DNA from: Dromaius novaehollandiae
Taxonomy: Eukaryota; Chordata; Aves; Casuariiformes; Dromaiidae
Direction: 5' to 3'
Assembly (NCBI RefSeq): GCF_036370855.1
Contig: NC_088102.1
Span: 70,317,601-70,381,600, forward strand
Length of the DNA: 64,000 nucleotides
Below the pieces are notes generated by a model, which was not told the DNA's origin, made no database searches, and was given only the letters and a program-made list of their open reading frames with translations. Shown here piece by piece: positions 1 to 11,800 of this stretch. Made by a program: the position numbers and the translations under genes. How positions within the stretch are numbered: the first letter of the stretch is position 1; the number at the start of each line of letters is the position of its first letter.

Positions 1-1275
1 AATGGCACCCCTTGATCTGGTCCCCCAGACCCACCCCAACCAGGACCCCCAAGCTGGACCCCAGACCCACCCCAACCAGGACTCCCTGATCTAGTGCCCC
101 AGACCCATCTGACTGGCACCCCCCAATCCAGTCCCGCAGACCCACCCTGACCGGGACCCCCAAGCTGGTCCCCCAGACCCACCTGACCGGGACCCCCACA
201 ATCCTGTGCCCTGGACCCACCTCAACTGGGACCCCCAATCTGGCCCCCAACTCACCCCGACCAGGACCCCCAAGCCAGTCCCCAGAGCTGGCCCGGCCGG
301 GACCCCCAATTGGGACCCCCGATCCAGTCCCCCGACCTATCTGACTGGCACCCCTCGATCCTGTGCCCTGGACCCACACCGACCGAGAACCCCCCAATCC
401 TGTGCCCCAGCCCTACGCTGACTGGGACCCCCAACCCAGTCCCCCAGACCCATCTGACCAGGACCCCCCGATCCTGTGCCCCAGACCCATCTGACTGGCA
501 CCCCCCCGATCCGGTCCCCCAGACCCACCCTGACTGGGACCCCCAAGCTGGTACCCAGACCCACCCCAACCAGCACCCCCAGGCTGGTCTCCCAGACCCA
601 TGCTAACTGGGACCCCCAATCCAGTCCCCCAGACCCACCTGACTGGGACCCCCACAATCCTGTGCCCTGGACCCACCTCGACCAGGACGCCCAATCTGGC
701 CCTCAGACCCACCCCAACTGGGACCCCTGAGCCAGCCCCCAGAGCCAGCCCGGCCAGGACCCCCCAACTGGGACCCCCGATCCAGTCCCCCAGACCCATC
801 TGACCGGGACCACCCTGATCCTGTGCCCTGGACCCATGCCAACCAGGACCCCCAATCTGACCCCCAGACCCCCACTGACTGGGACCCCCGATCCGGTTCC
901 CCAGACCCATCTGACCAGCACCCCTCAATCCTGTGCCCTGGACCCACCCCGACCAGGGGACCCCCTGCCCCGATCCTGTGCCCCAGCCCCACGCTGATCG
1001 GGACCCCCAACCCAGCCCCCCAGACCCATCTGACCAGGACCCCCCCGATCCTGTGCCCTGAAGCCACGCTGACCAAGACCCCCCCCCCCCATCCAGCCCC
1101 CAGACTCAGCCCAACCAGGTGCCCACTGATCCAGTCCCTCCAAACCAGCCTGATCTGAGCCCTCGGTCCAGTCTCCCCACCCAGCCTGTCCCGATCCCCC
1201 CCCCCAACCCAGGACCCCGCATCCCCGTGCCGGCTTGTCTTGGGACCCCCGATCCGGTCCCCTGACCCAGCCCGT
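1..1275. repeat. C-rich minisatellite with higher-order structure
   Basis: Degenerate tandem units of about 40 bases built from the phrases CCCAGACCCACCTGACC, GGGACCCCCAATC and CCTGTGCCCTGGACCCA fill the left edge and probably continue beyond it. Longer blocks recur: the stretch near 188-355 is matched near 652-813 (offset about 464), and the block near 358-483 is matched near 925-1060. This implies unequal exchange of multi-unit blocks. Every unit has one or more C5 tracts, so the minus strand is a dense series of G-tracts. Long ORFs on both strands here are repeat translations with no domain. The array decays at about 1240-1275, just before the IFITM acceptor. Confidence 0.9.
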
Positions 1276-1447
1276 GCCCGGTATCCATGCTCAAATCCCC
1301 GCCCCGGGGCCGCGCATCCATGAGGTCCCAGCCCCACCTGGCAGCCACCCCAGCTGGGTGGGACCCCCTAACCCCAGCCCCGGCCCCCCCGGCCCCCCCA
1401 CGGGGGTCCGACCACTCCTGCTGAGCCCTCGGGCTTCGCCCCCGCAG

Positions 1448-1600
1448 GCCCGCGACTGCAAGGTGCTGGGGGACGTGGAGGGCGCCCGGCGGTACAGCAC
1501 CCGCGCCAAGGTGCTCAACATCATCAGCTCGCTGCTGCTGGCCGTCGCCGTGGTGGCCATCGTCGTCATCCTCGCCGTCGCGGCGGGCCAGAGGGCTTGA
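1448..1600 (+). CDS. IFITM-family (CD225/dispanin) protein, last coding exon only
   Basis: An acceptor (CCCCCGCAG, ending 1447) opens a 50-residue reading frame beginning ARDCKVLGDVEGARRY and ending in TGA at 1598-1600. ARD-KVLGD-EGA, then an AK-LNI segment and a hydrophobic helix (about residues 24-47 of the exon), is the second half of the CD225 domain: the cytosolic loop plus the C-terminal membrane helix. It matches exon 2 of the IFITM5 gene next door in phase and layout. The first exon, with the intramembrane helix and the palmitoylated Cys pair, must lie left of the window. The tail after the helix is only a few residues (GQRA). IFITM proteins restrict virus entry at endosomal membranes, but which paralogue this is cannot be told from one exon. 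Confidence 0.85.
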   Translation, partial: ARDCKVLGDVEGARRYSTRAKVLNIISSLLLAVAVVAIVVILAVAAGQRA

Positions 1601-1854
1601 CGCGCCGCCGCTCGCCCCCCGCTCCGGGCACCCGACCCGCTCGCTGCCCTCCCGCTTTTCTCCCCGAAAGCGCGCCGGCACCCCGGCATGGACCGAAGAG
1701 CCGGGACACGGCCGCTGCCCCCCGCTCCGCCGCCGTAAGGGCCGGGATGGGTGGCCGCTCCCAGCGCCCCGGCTGGGGCACCCTGGAAGGGAGGCGAGGG
1801 GCTCTCCCGGCCGCGCTGGTATTTAACGCGGGCGCAACGCCGCTGTCGGGCACA

Positions 1855-1860
1855 AATAAA
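1855..1860 (+). promoter_or_regulatory. Polyadenylation signal of the upstream IFITM gene
   Basis: AATAAA lies 255 bases after the stop codon, followed by a GC-rich tract. It is the first canonical hexamer downstream, so the 3' UTR is probably about 0.28 kb. Confidence 0.75.
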
Positions 1861-1880
1861 GCTTCCCGCAAAGCCTGGCG

Positions 1881-2028
1881 CTTTATTCAGGGCCCACGGG
1901 CACGACGATGGGCCGGGACGGGGGGAGACACGGGGGATGCCCTCGGGACCCAGCAGCGAGAAGCTCCTCGCCCCATCATCCACCACCCCAGATGCTTCAG
2001 CCGCTGCCAGGACAGGGGCTTTTAGTAA

Positions 2029-2064
<36 letters not shown>

Positions 2065-2892
2065 CCTCCCCGGGGCCGGTTTCCTGGGGCAAAGCAGGGA
2101 AGAAGCATTTGTACCCAAAAGCACCCAAAAGCGTTGCACCATCTCCTTCCACCGCCAGGGACTGGCCTAGGGCTGTGCCAGGAGCCAAATTCCCACTTAA
2201 TGCTATCTCCAAAGCGGGGAAAACAAAGCATAGAGAGCTTTCAACAGCCCTCAGCCGCCCCGAGCACCGATAGCCCAGGTGCTGTGCAAACACGCTTCCG
2301 CGGCTGTTTCCGAACAGCAGCCCAAAGCCCATTTCTCTTAACGGCACCAGACGCGCTCGCGGTCACGAGGGCTCGGCCGGGACCCCTCGCCACCGGTGCC
2401 AGCTCAGGGGCAGGACGCCCTCGCGGTTGTCCAAGCCGAGCAGCACCTTCACGCGCTGAAGGTGTCGGGTGGCGGCAGGACCACGCGAGACGCGGTTTCC
2501 TCGGCAAACCCGGCACGGAGGCTCTGCCCGGCCTCCGCTCCTCCAGGGACCGGTCCCGTTTGGTGCACCGAGACCTGGGGCGACCTTTGGATCAGGGCTC
2601 CCGCGGAGCCCCAGGAGACAGGCGGAGAGGCCGGAAAGGATGCTGGCCGCTGCCGATGGCTTCTTCAAAGCTTTCCCATGGACCCCCCCCCCCCCCACTA
2701 CCACCTTGGCCATCCAGCTTCTCCCCGAGCCGCTGTCCCTCTGCCCAGCCCTGCCGCGGGCTGGAGCGGTTTGTGATCCGCTCTGGGAGGAAGGCGGAAT
2801 ATAAAAAACCTCTCCCTATATACTTCCAGGGGGGAGGCAGGCTCGCAAAACCAAGTCCTGCTGCTCCTAGCTCCCAGCCAAGCCTTTCTGAT
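1881..2892. other. Spacer between the two IFITM genes
   Basis: GC-rich intergenic DNA with no recognisable exon. It holds the 33-base G run and minor TATA-like sites at 2800-2804 (ATAAA) and 2817-2822 (TATATA). A 267-codon plus-strand ORF at 2134-2937 crosses the TATA-like sites and has a compositionally biased, domain-free translation; I regard it as chance. Confidence 0.6.
2030..2062. repeat. Poly(G) run, 33 bases
   Basis: An uninterrupted run of 33 G lies between the IFITM 3' end and the IFITM5 promoter. Its exact length is likely unreliable in any assembly, and it can form G-quadruplexes. Confidence 0.95.
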
Positions 2893-2975
2893 AACCACAG
2901 CCCGGGCAGGGCTGTAATTTCTCCGATTTATATATAGAGAAGATGGGCCCGGGCCGGAGGCAGGGCCTATATAAA
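2893..2975 (+). promoter_or_regulatory. IFITM5: IFITM5 core promoter: RUNX-type site and TATA boxes
   Basis: TATATAAA at 2968-2975 sits 72 bases before the IFITM5 ATG, placing the start of transcription near 3000 and giving a leader of about 50 bases. A second TATA-like run (TATATATA) is at 2929-2936. AACCACA at 2893-2899 fits the RUNX consensus, a plausible site because IFITM5 is osteoblast-restricted and RUNX2 drives that lineage. The TATA box is read from sequence; RUNX use is inference. Confidence 0.7.
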
Positions 2976-3047
2976 GGGGCTGTGGTGCCCTGCTGCCCCA
3001 GCCGGGCTGCTAGCGCAGGAGAGCCGAGGGCCGCTCCTCCCGCGGCC

Positions 3048-4394
3048 ATGGACACCTCCTACCCCCGCGAGGACTACCTGCCCGTGACGTCCCACAAGCG
3101 GGACCCTTCTCCCACCGTCATCGCCGTCGGCTCCTCCGTGGCGCCCCGCGACCACCTGATCTGGTCCGTCTTCAACACCATCTACATGAACTTCTGCTGC
3201 CTCGGCTTCGTGGCTCTCGCCTTCTCTGTCAAGGTAAGGAGAGGCCGCGCTTGGGAATGCCGCCCCACGGGGCAGAGACAGCCAGGAGACCCGTCTTCGG
3301 GCTTACCTGGTGTTTCCGAGAGCCTTCCTCGTGCTCCGAGTCGCTGACACCACGTCGAGGGGGGATTCCCCAAGGAGATACGGAGGAAATAGGGAACGCA
3401 GACTGCCTGGGAGGGCTGGGGTCGAGGATGCTAGAGAGAGAGTCCAACACCTTTACGAGGACCTTGTCCCCCTGCCATTTGTGGGTGACACCGTTCCCTG
3501 TTAACGTCCCCCCCATCCCTTCCTGCCACCTATTACCGAGGCTGTAAGACCCTCCCCAGCTAATCGCACCTTCCGGCCACCCCGGGGCTGCCGCTGGCCG
3601 AGCAGGGACGTAGCGCTGGGCACCAGCCGCTCTCCGCAGAAGGTGCTGGAGGCAGAGAGATGAGATGCCGCCCCGGCTCCCCCACGGGACCTGCTGTCCG
3701 GCAGGAACAGCTCCAGCCGGACTCAGCCGGGGCAGAGAGACTAGGGAAAGGGAGGTCTGGAGCCTCCGTCCTTTGCTCTGTGAGCCTGGCCAGTCCCCCG
3801 GGGCCACGACGTTTCCCTGGAGGCACAAAACAAGAGGGTGAGGAGCAGAGATGAGGCAAAGGCTGGCTGGGGGCTGCCCGCAAAGCCGAGCTGGCGGAGA
3901 TCTTGGCAGAGCCGGGAGGGCTAAATTGCAGGGTGCAAGAGCGCGGCGCTGCCACGTTGCTTCCAGCGAGGCAAGTAGGGAGGCTAGAAGGAGGTCCAGG
4001 CAGCGGCTGGACTCAGATGCACCTCGGGTTCAGCGGGGCTGCAAAGAGAGGGAAGGGACACGGGTCTTCCTGGAGCCGCGGGGAGGGAAGGAGGACCGCG
4101 GGCAGTTTTGGTACCGCGGCCCTGTTGCTTTCGCCACCGCCAGCTCGGCTGGTCACCCCGTCTCGGCTGTTGCAGGCACGGGACCAGAAAGTGGCCGGAG
4201 ACGTGGAAGCCGCTCGGCACTTCAGCTCCAAGGCCAGATGCTACAACATCCTGGCCACGGTGGGGAGCCTGCTGCTGCCGCTCCTGCTCACCGCCCTCAT
4301 CATCACGGGCGTCATCCACCTCTCCAAGCTCGCCCAGGAGTCCATAGACTTCTTCAGCTACCAGCTCAGCATGAGCGACGACGACGACAAGTGA
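3048..4394 (+). CDS. IFITM5: Interferon-induced transmembrane protein 5 (BRIL), complete
   Basis: Two coding exons, 3048-3233 (donor GTAAGG) and 4176-4394 (acceptor TTGCAG), encode 134 residues; human has 132. The ATG lies in a good context (GCGGCCATGG). The N-terminus MDT-YPRED and the block [12 protein letters not shown] are diagnostic of IFITM5, and Ser40, mutated in a human osteogenesis imperfecta, is present. The CD225 domain has an intramembrane helix (about 36-60) with the Cys50-Cys51 pair, a loop ARDQKV-GD-EAAR, Cys84, and a C-terminal helix (about 88-110). The tail is acidic, ending in DDDDK. In mammals the protein is an osteoblast membrane protein promoting mineralisation. The neighbouring PGGHG and IFITM genes agree with the known locus, and transcription converges on PGGHG. 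Confidence 0.96.
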
Positions 4395-4834
4395 CCGGCG
4401 GGCGAAGGGTTGGCAGAAACTCCTCTGCATCGCTTGTGGCCTCCCGAATAGGCTGCCGGTCCAGCATAACCGGCCACTAATACCGCTGCCCGTCTCTGCC
4501 GTCCGGAGCCCTGGGGCTCACACGTGTCCTCCTGCAGCGCCCGAGGGCCCCGGAACGTGTTGCAGGAGCTTCCCTGCCCTTAGAGCAGCACGTGGGGCAT
4601 GGAGGCAACCTCCGCACGGCCTCATAGACCCCACAGGCTTCTGCGCGGCCGAGTCTCCCCTGGCCTCTCGCCTCCCCCGTGCCCGGTCCAGCGCCGAGGT
4701 GCTTGACCCCAGCTCCCTGCCCTGCTTCTCGTGGGGTTAGTTTACCCATTTACCCTGTTATTTTTTTTTTTTTAACCACTTTATACTGCGTGGGCTACAG
4801 CATCCAGCCAGCCTTGGTGATTACTATTTAAATC

Positions 4835-4840
4835 ATTAAA
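4835..4840 (+). promoter_or_regulatory. IFITM5: Probable IFITM5 polyadenylation signal
   Basis: ATTAAA, the commonest variant hexamer, lies 441 bases after the IFITM5 stop in an AT-rich patch following a T run. No AATAAA was seen nearer the stop. Confidence 0.5.
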
Positions 4841-7800
4841 TAATTCCACACATTGCGAGTCTTCTGCGTGTGTATGTGCGTAGGGCAGAGGGGCATGCTA
4901 AGATGACATACTTACACTCACGCTCTTCACAAGGAGGAGACTTAGTAATCTACGTTACTTTTAAGGATGCTCGATCCAAAATAACCACAGGCCATGGGGG
5001 TGAGAGCAACACGGGCTCCCATCGATGACTGAGGAAAGGAAAGGAGTAAAAAGCGAGAGGAGTTTCTCAGCCCAGCAGGGAGTGGTACCCGTTGGACAAT
5101 AATTTGCAAAATAAGATATTATCCCCTCTGAATGGGGCTGACACCTGTAGACTCATTGTAAAGCAGGAACCCTCCAGCTCGTCCCCAGGCAGTGATGCAG
5201 AGGTTGCTGTGACCGTGAGTGATGCGGGATGCTGGCACACACCGCCTGTCCCGTTATAGCTCGCATAAACCAGGACCGCACAGGGACTTTGGCCGTAATC
5301 CTGTCTCATTTTAGCTCTCCCTCTGCTCCCCTTGGGCATGGAAAAGAAACAAGCGGAGGAGCCAGGCTACCACGAGGAAGGCTCTCGGGCTGCTTTTCTA
5401 GCCTGAGAGGAAGACACAGCAAGCCCCGCAAAGAAGTAGCTCTAGAAACCATCCCACGTGCCTCCGCGCTGTCGGAGGAACTGGGCAGCTTCGGGGGACA
5501 AGCTTGGCACCTCCCCATGCCTGTGCACCTGGGAAGGTGGGGCCGGCGGGGGGGGATTTGGGAAGCAACATCCCAAGCTTGAGACAAATGTGTCACCAAC
5601 CTCCTCCGAGTAAGCTCAGCTACCAACCTCGGAGGTGTTGGTTCACCCGGAGCCTCTTGGTCTGATGATCCTGCCGGCAAGCACGGCTCCAGGGCGGTGG
5701 GTTCCTCCTCCTCCTCCCTTGTTACAGTCTCGCTCGGGGGAGAAGCAGGGGTGTTTTTATAGCTCCTAGGAGCTGTCCTGTGTTTCCCACCAGACAGCAC
5801 CTGCAGCAAGCTGAGGGCAGTGTGCCTACACACCTCCAAGGGCTGAAGTCCTGCTGGACCTGGGCACGGACCAGTCGGGCTACCCTCAGCCCAAGGACAG
5901 CACCGTCCCATCTCCCACTCTCAGCTCCTTACTGGGAGCCAGGCCCAGCATCTGGCCAGAGTCACCCTGGAAAACAGCTTCTGCCAAGGTATTCAAGGCA
6001 AGAAAGGGAGCGTTTTGCAGCTCTCCGTGAAAGGAGGGGGTCTGCAAACCAGCCTAGAGAGCGGGTTGACTCCCAGTCCTCTCATCGACACCGAGACCTA
6101 GATGCAGCCTGAGACCTGCTGTCACCGGAGGAGGGGTGGGGGGGACGGAGGGGTCCGTTTCTGTCCTGCCCTGCTGCTGAGAACTGGCGGTAATTAGTGG
6201 TTCAGCAGTTTCTGACAAAGTCTGATGTAGAGCCAGCGTAATTACAAGGCAGGGCACTCTCCCTGCTCCTTCCCTAAGCATTCCCACATGCCGCCTGCAG
6301 CGGGGAGTGCCCACAGGGCTTTTTATAAACTCCCCGGGATTCATTTGAGAATTCTGGGTTTTGTTTACAGAGGAGAAAAAAAGTTGTCGGGCCAGGAGCG
6401 GCTTTGAAATTCCCTTGTTGACACATGTCCGCTCCAGAAAACGCGTGTGGCAGGTAGGCGGGTGGAACGGGGAGAGGAGACACCAAAACCATGCCGAGGA
6501 ATGAGGAAGCGGCAGCAGAAACTGCTGTGGGTTACAGAATTGGGCGCTGGGTCTTTCAGGGTATCATGCCCCCGCGTTTGTACGCATACACCCATAGCAT
6601 ATGCCCAGTGCTTTTACTTTCCAAACACAACGCAGCTCCTGCCCTTTCTAACCAGAGGCCCGTGCTGTGGCTCCAGTGACTCTGCTTGTGTGTGCTGAGG
6701 CTATAAGAGGCCAGTGCCAGCCTTCGCCTCAGGGCTTTAACGCTTGCTTTGCGTCTGACAGCGGCTGGCAGAGCAGCCCTTACCGTTTCTTTCTCTTTGC
6801 GTTGTTTCCAGAAGGCATGTCGGAGCAGGCACTCCACTGGAGCACGTACTTGGCTGGAGCAGCAGTGCCATCCGAGCAGTCACCCGTCTTCGTTTAGCCC
6901 AGTGAGCTGAAGTGCAAGAGCCGGTGCCTCTGCTCTCCAGCAACCTTCCAACTCATTTTGAAGCTTGGCACTGGGAAAGAAAGCGTTACTTCTGCAGTAC
7001 ACGCTGGGAACCCATCTGCACTGACTTTATCTTTCGTGGTTTTCTAGGACACCAAAAAACGCCTTAAGTAAATACACGACACTTCCTCCCTCCTCTCTCA
7101 CGCCGGTTACCTGGAGGAACAACTTCGCACCCGTTCTCATCTGACATAACGTTAACAGTAACCGACGCCTGGGCTTTCTCTGCCCCTTTGCACTTCAAGT
7201 TACATTGGACTTCGTCAACATTGGAAGTTCTCATTGACCATTTGAAAAAAATCACAATAACTTGCTTAACAATAATACCGCTTTCGGAGAAGGGGAAACC
7301 AGATCACCAGTAGGCCAAGGACAGAGCTGGGAGCCAACTGCCGAGTCCCAGGCTGGTGCCCTGTGTGCTGGGCCGTGCTGTCTTATGCCAGCTCCCTGCT
7401 GCCCACTGCCCAAGGGCTGAGACAGCCCGAAACTCGGCATCCAGGTTGTTCTGCATAGGAAAACTGAGGACAGCTTTGTGCTATGGCCAAGGGATCCTCT
7501 TCTTCTTTTGCTTGCTTACGTTTCGAAGTGATGCGTCAAAGTATTTACGGCTGAGTTTCCAAATGCCTTTGAAAACCTGAGCTACATAAGTAAGAAGGAA
7601 AGGACAAAGTCAGCATGTACGTGGAGATGTTAAGTCAGCGCATGTACATGCTGGATTAAACACAGATTCATTCAGCCAGAGGTATCCTTATAAATGGAGA
7701 TGTTTAAAGAAGTAATAAACCAGCCACGGATGTTTAGAGAGCTTGTTTACAAGAGCAGCTTGCAGGCTCTCATCTTTGACCACGTCACTTCTGCTTCCAG

Positions 7801-8826
7801 AATACGGTCACATGCGTCCTAGAGACTCGGTTCACAGGAAAAACAACACTAGTGTCTGCAGTTAACACGACAGGGGATTTTCCTCTTTGGCCTTAGCCCA
7901 TTTACGCTGGTGTAAGGGAACAGCAAAAAACCAAACCCAAACAAGGCCGTCAGACCTGGCGGGATGTTCACATGGACCATGTGGTCAGGCCGTCCAGGAA
8001 GGGCAGAGAGAGCATTAGCTGTTAACCAGCTTTCAGCCACCAAGCAGCTAAGTCAGAGAAATACTTTTTAGTTTAGTTTAGCATCGCCAGGGCTGTAGGA
8101 TGCTGCAGGTAATTTGCTTCGAACTGGGCCTAAACATCCCACCTTCACCCTGGTGCAAATCCTCCACTCTGAAGGACTCAATCATTATTCTCGTGGAGAA
8201 GAAGCTGGCCTTTAGCAGAGGGGACAAAAACAAAAAACAAACCACCCCTAAGTGAGGGATTTTAAGGGCACGTGAATGACCTCCCTGCCCCTCAGAATAG
8301 AAAGGGATGCTCAGCTTCACTAAGAAAGCTACTGCCACCCCAGCAACGGTGAGAGCTTGGAAATGGCTGGACCGGGGGAAGCTCCTGGATGTCTTACATA
8401 TAAGGGCAACACAGGGCCCAGAAGCACTGCTTAAAGGAGGAAGCTGCAGAAGGAGATCTCAATGGAAGCGGAGGACACTGGCCTGTAAATCCACAAAAGA
8501 GCCAGAGAGACGAGGTGACAGATAGTAATGAGTCAAGCAAAACTCAAAGGTCAATAAAAACCGACTCCCAAAGCCTCTCTTTACCAGTGCTGCTCCGCCC
8601 CAGCCTGGCACGTCCCCAATGACTACAAAAAGAAAGGAGCAGGCGGACACAGTCCCGCAGGTGCAAAGGGTTTATGACACAAACCAGGACACCCACCTTC
8701 CACGCCACCCACCCAACAGCACAGAGTGACTTGACCTTTCCATTCTGCCACCTTCTGCTCTTGGACTTGTTTCTGCAGCTCTGACGATAGTGGTACCTGC
8801 CGGGTAAACCCCAAATCTGCTGAGGT
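4841..8826. other. IFITM5-PGGHG convergent intergenic region
   Basis: About 4 kb with no recognisable exon, RNA gene or transposon. Open frames here (for example minus 5306-5911) are chance frames without domains. The right part must hold the PGGHG 3' UTR, but I found no clear AATAAA or ATTAAA on the minus strand close to its stop, so that end is undefined. Confidence 0.5.
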
Positions 8827-11800
8827 TTAAAACGCCTCCGGGGACGACCTCTGAATCCAGCCGGCTGACGTGCGGAAAGAGACGCTCTGCCCTGCAATAA
8901 AAACCAGCACATGCGAGGTGTGGGAACGGCTTCTCCCAAGGTCTTTGCAATATTTTAAGAAGCTGGTCCAAGTGATGGCTTTCTAAATAGCTAGAGGGCA
9001 CGAAATGCTGTTTGATAACTACACAGCCAACTTGCCTTGCCAAAAGACCATGGGGCCCGACCTGGATGTGATAACCATGGTTACTCCACCCCACTCCCCT
9101 AATCCTAGCTATCACCTGCAGAGTTAGGGAGCGAAGGGACTTGGTTAGGGAGTCAAGCTCCTCATACAACTTTCTACAGCTCTGCAGAGTCCCTCCTGGA
9201 AGGAGGCAGAGACCCAGGGTTACACCCAGGAGACACTGTACCTTCATACAGAGGAAATCGCTGCCCCGATTCCTCCAGCACAGCCTCCAGGGGACATGCA
9301 GGAGAGTCAAGGGGAGACTTAGTCACTTTGATCTTGATCTTTTCTTTGGTGATGGTGAACTTCAGTTTGTTGCCAACGTAGGAGACTCCAGTGACCTTCA
9401 ATTTGTTGATGTCATTAGGACATGCAGGATCAAAGCGAAGGCTTGTCTTTGTAATCCTGCAAAGGCAGGAGCAAGTCAGTGGTGGGAACAATCATGGCCA
9501 CAGTGAAAACAGCCATCTCCCAAGACAGCACAGCCCCATATAGCCCAGAGTCCAGTCCTGTTAGTCCTTCCATTGCTCGGCAAGAAAGTCCTTGGCGTAT
9601 CCCAAGGACCTCTTGGCAAATACTGATGAAGCATCTGCTGAAGAGCTACTCAGGCTATGGTATCACAAACACAAACCCTAAGGCATTCTTGTCCCTGCTC
9701 CAGCTCCTCAGTTATTTTGACACAACTGTCTGGGGTCTGTGGGGTCCATTAGACTGTTTTTAAAAACAAAAAATGCTTTTTTCTTACAAGGCAGCTCATT
9801 CCTCACTCCAGTTCAGAGTGTGGCTTCAGCAGTAGCTGTGCTGGCAAAACTCAGGGAATGGCCCACCTTGGGACAGGGAGGAGAACAGGCAAGTAGGAAA
9901 AAGCAGTGGGAAGCAGAGGTGGCCACGCATAAGAATTGTCACTGAAATCTGGTAGGACGAAACCGTGGGCTCAGGCTCCGGGCCATGCCTAGTACTGGAA
10001 CTAAACTCCAGCAATTTGAACAGCTCAGGAGAATGCCAGTGATGTTTGTAGCCTGGATTTTTAGGATGCAGGCTCAACTCCAGCCAAAAAACCTAACAGC
10101 AAGTGTATATTACTGCTTATCACTGTTCTGAAGGCTTTATGACCCTGCTGAGGAGATACTGGGAGTTTTTCAGCTTGTTCCTAGTGGAGATACTCCAGGA
10201 AGTGCTACTCAGAATTAAATTGAGACAAGCCTGACTTAGCACCACCCCTTTCAGCTTAGAAATGCACACGCAGCTAGGTTTCCACTTTCGTTTTAGGCTG
10301 CGACAGAAGCAAATCAGGGAAGCAGTGTTTAGAAACCTGCATCGGTTCCCGCTCCTGCCTATTTGAAAGGCTTTAAATTCAGCACCATCCCTGAGCCCCA
10401 TGTGTTCTCTTTCTTAAAAGCACAAAAATCAAGCCAACAACTTGAATCCTGTCTCCAAATCCTTATCTCAAACAGAATCATTTGCATGTTTTGGCTTTGG
10501 ATCCAACCAGTGATGGCAACATGATGAGAAAGATGATCACTGTGCCTTCCACCCAGAAATCTCAACATGTGATCACAGTCCTCAGTCTACTCTATAGCTC
10601 AGGAGAGGACTGTATGGGTTCTGCTCTCTTAGCAGTACCAGATGCTCATCACACCAGCCCTCCTGAGAATGAAGTGTGGCTAAAATATCAGAGCTGAGCA
10701 CCCACGGGCTGTTTCTGCGCTGCCCTGATCCCACAGCTGCCTGGCAGCTGCCTCTGTGAACGCACCCAGTAGCAGGCTAATATGCAAGCTGGACCCATGG
10801 CTTACAACGGACAAGACAGCTGAGCATGGTCTTGAGGTGTCCACCTTTAACAGGCCATACAACTGTCACCACAACATTTGTGGAAATTTGGCTCAAGACC
10901 AGAAGTCTGCGGCTTGAGTCTGTGCCTAGAGAGGCCCGACTTGCCACACACAGCATCTGAATACCTTCAAGTTTTGCAAAAGCTGAGATTAAGGTTTTCA
11001 GCTGGGAACGTGGTAGCTCACACCCAGCTCCACCAAGAGCCTGGTGGGTCTCTCAACAAATGCTGACCACACGCAGTAAAAAACACATATAGTTAGTGCT
11101 AGAAAGCTTTGTTACAAATCAAAATGCTTGTCAGTTTGATCCATCCTCAGTTAAACTCTAAGAATACACTCAAGGGACGCTTGCTTCAGGGTTGAAACCA
11201 CTAGGCTGTTTTGGATACGAGACATAGCTCTGAAATTATATGAACAGCTTAGTGTGTTTTCTGAGATATTTTCATGCTGTGGAGCTTGCAGCTGGACACA
11301 GAGGCTCAAAGACCTTCAGAGTCACATAGACGTACCTGACAGATCTTCTCAAAGGGACTAAAGATGGTTTTACACTTGTTTATGTTGCATTTCCCAAAGG
11401 TGAGAACCAAGTGTTGGGTGTTAACCAAGCCAAGAACCAACTTGAGTGTTAACCAAACCATCTACTGCTCCCTGTATTGGCTTCTCACCTTGCTTCTCAG
11501 ACTCAGCAGGACACTTCCCCTCTCTTACAGATCTTATTTTAGCCCTTCCATTATTTATAGTCTCCAAGCTTCTGTGGGGAAGCCAGATGACTTTTAATTC
11601 TGGGCATTGTCAGTCTTAGCTTATTAATGGTAACATTTGGGGCCCTGCATTGTTCAAATCTAATATTGATTCAGGTGGCTTCATTCTACGGTTCTTGCTA
11701 GATATAAGTCTCATAGCCAAAATCAACCTCCAGGCAACTTACTGCAAACAAACTAGAACCAAGTGCTTTGATGGAAAGACTTGACTGCCATTCTTGCCTC

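Noticed and set aside
91-1337. Long glycine/tryptophan-rich minus ORFs and proline-rich plus ORFs at the left edge
   Set aside because: They are translations of the minisatellite in several frames at once, with no start context, domain or end common to a protein family.
2134-2937. 267-codon plus-strand ORF before IFITM5
   Set aside because: It is GC-driven and biased to Pro, Ser, Arg and Ala, it runs through TATA-like sequences just upstream of the IFITM5 promoter, and it has no domain.
4377-4391. DDDDK end of IFITM5 as a protease recognition site
   Set aside because: It matches the enteropeptidase motif, but it is the extreme C-terminus; acidic ends are normal for IFITM5, and cleavage would release nothing.
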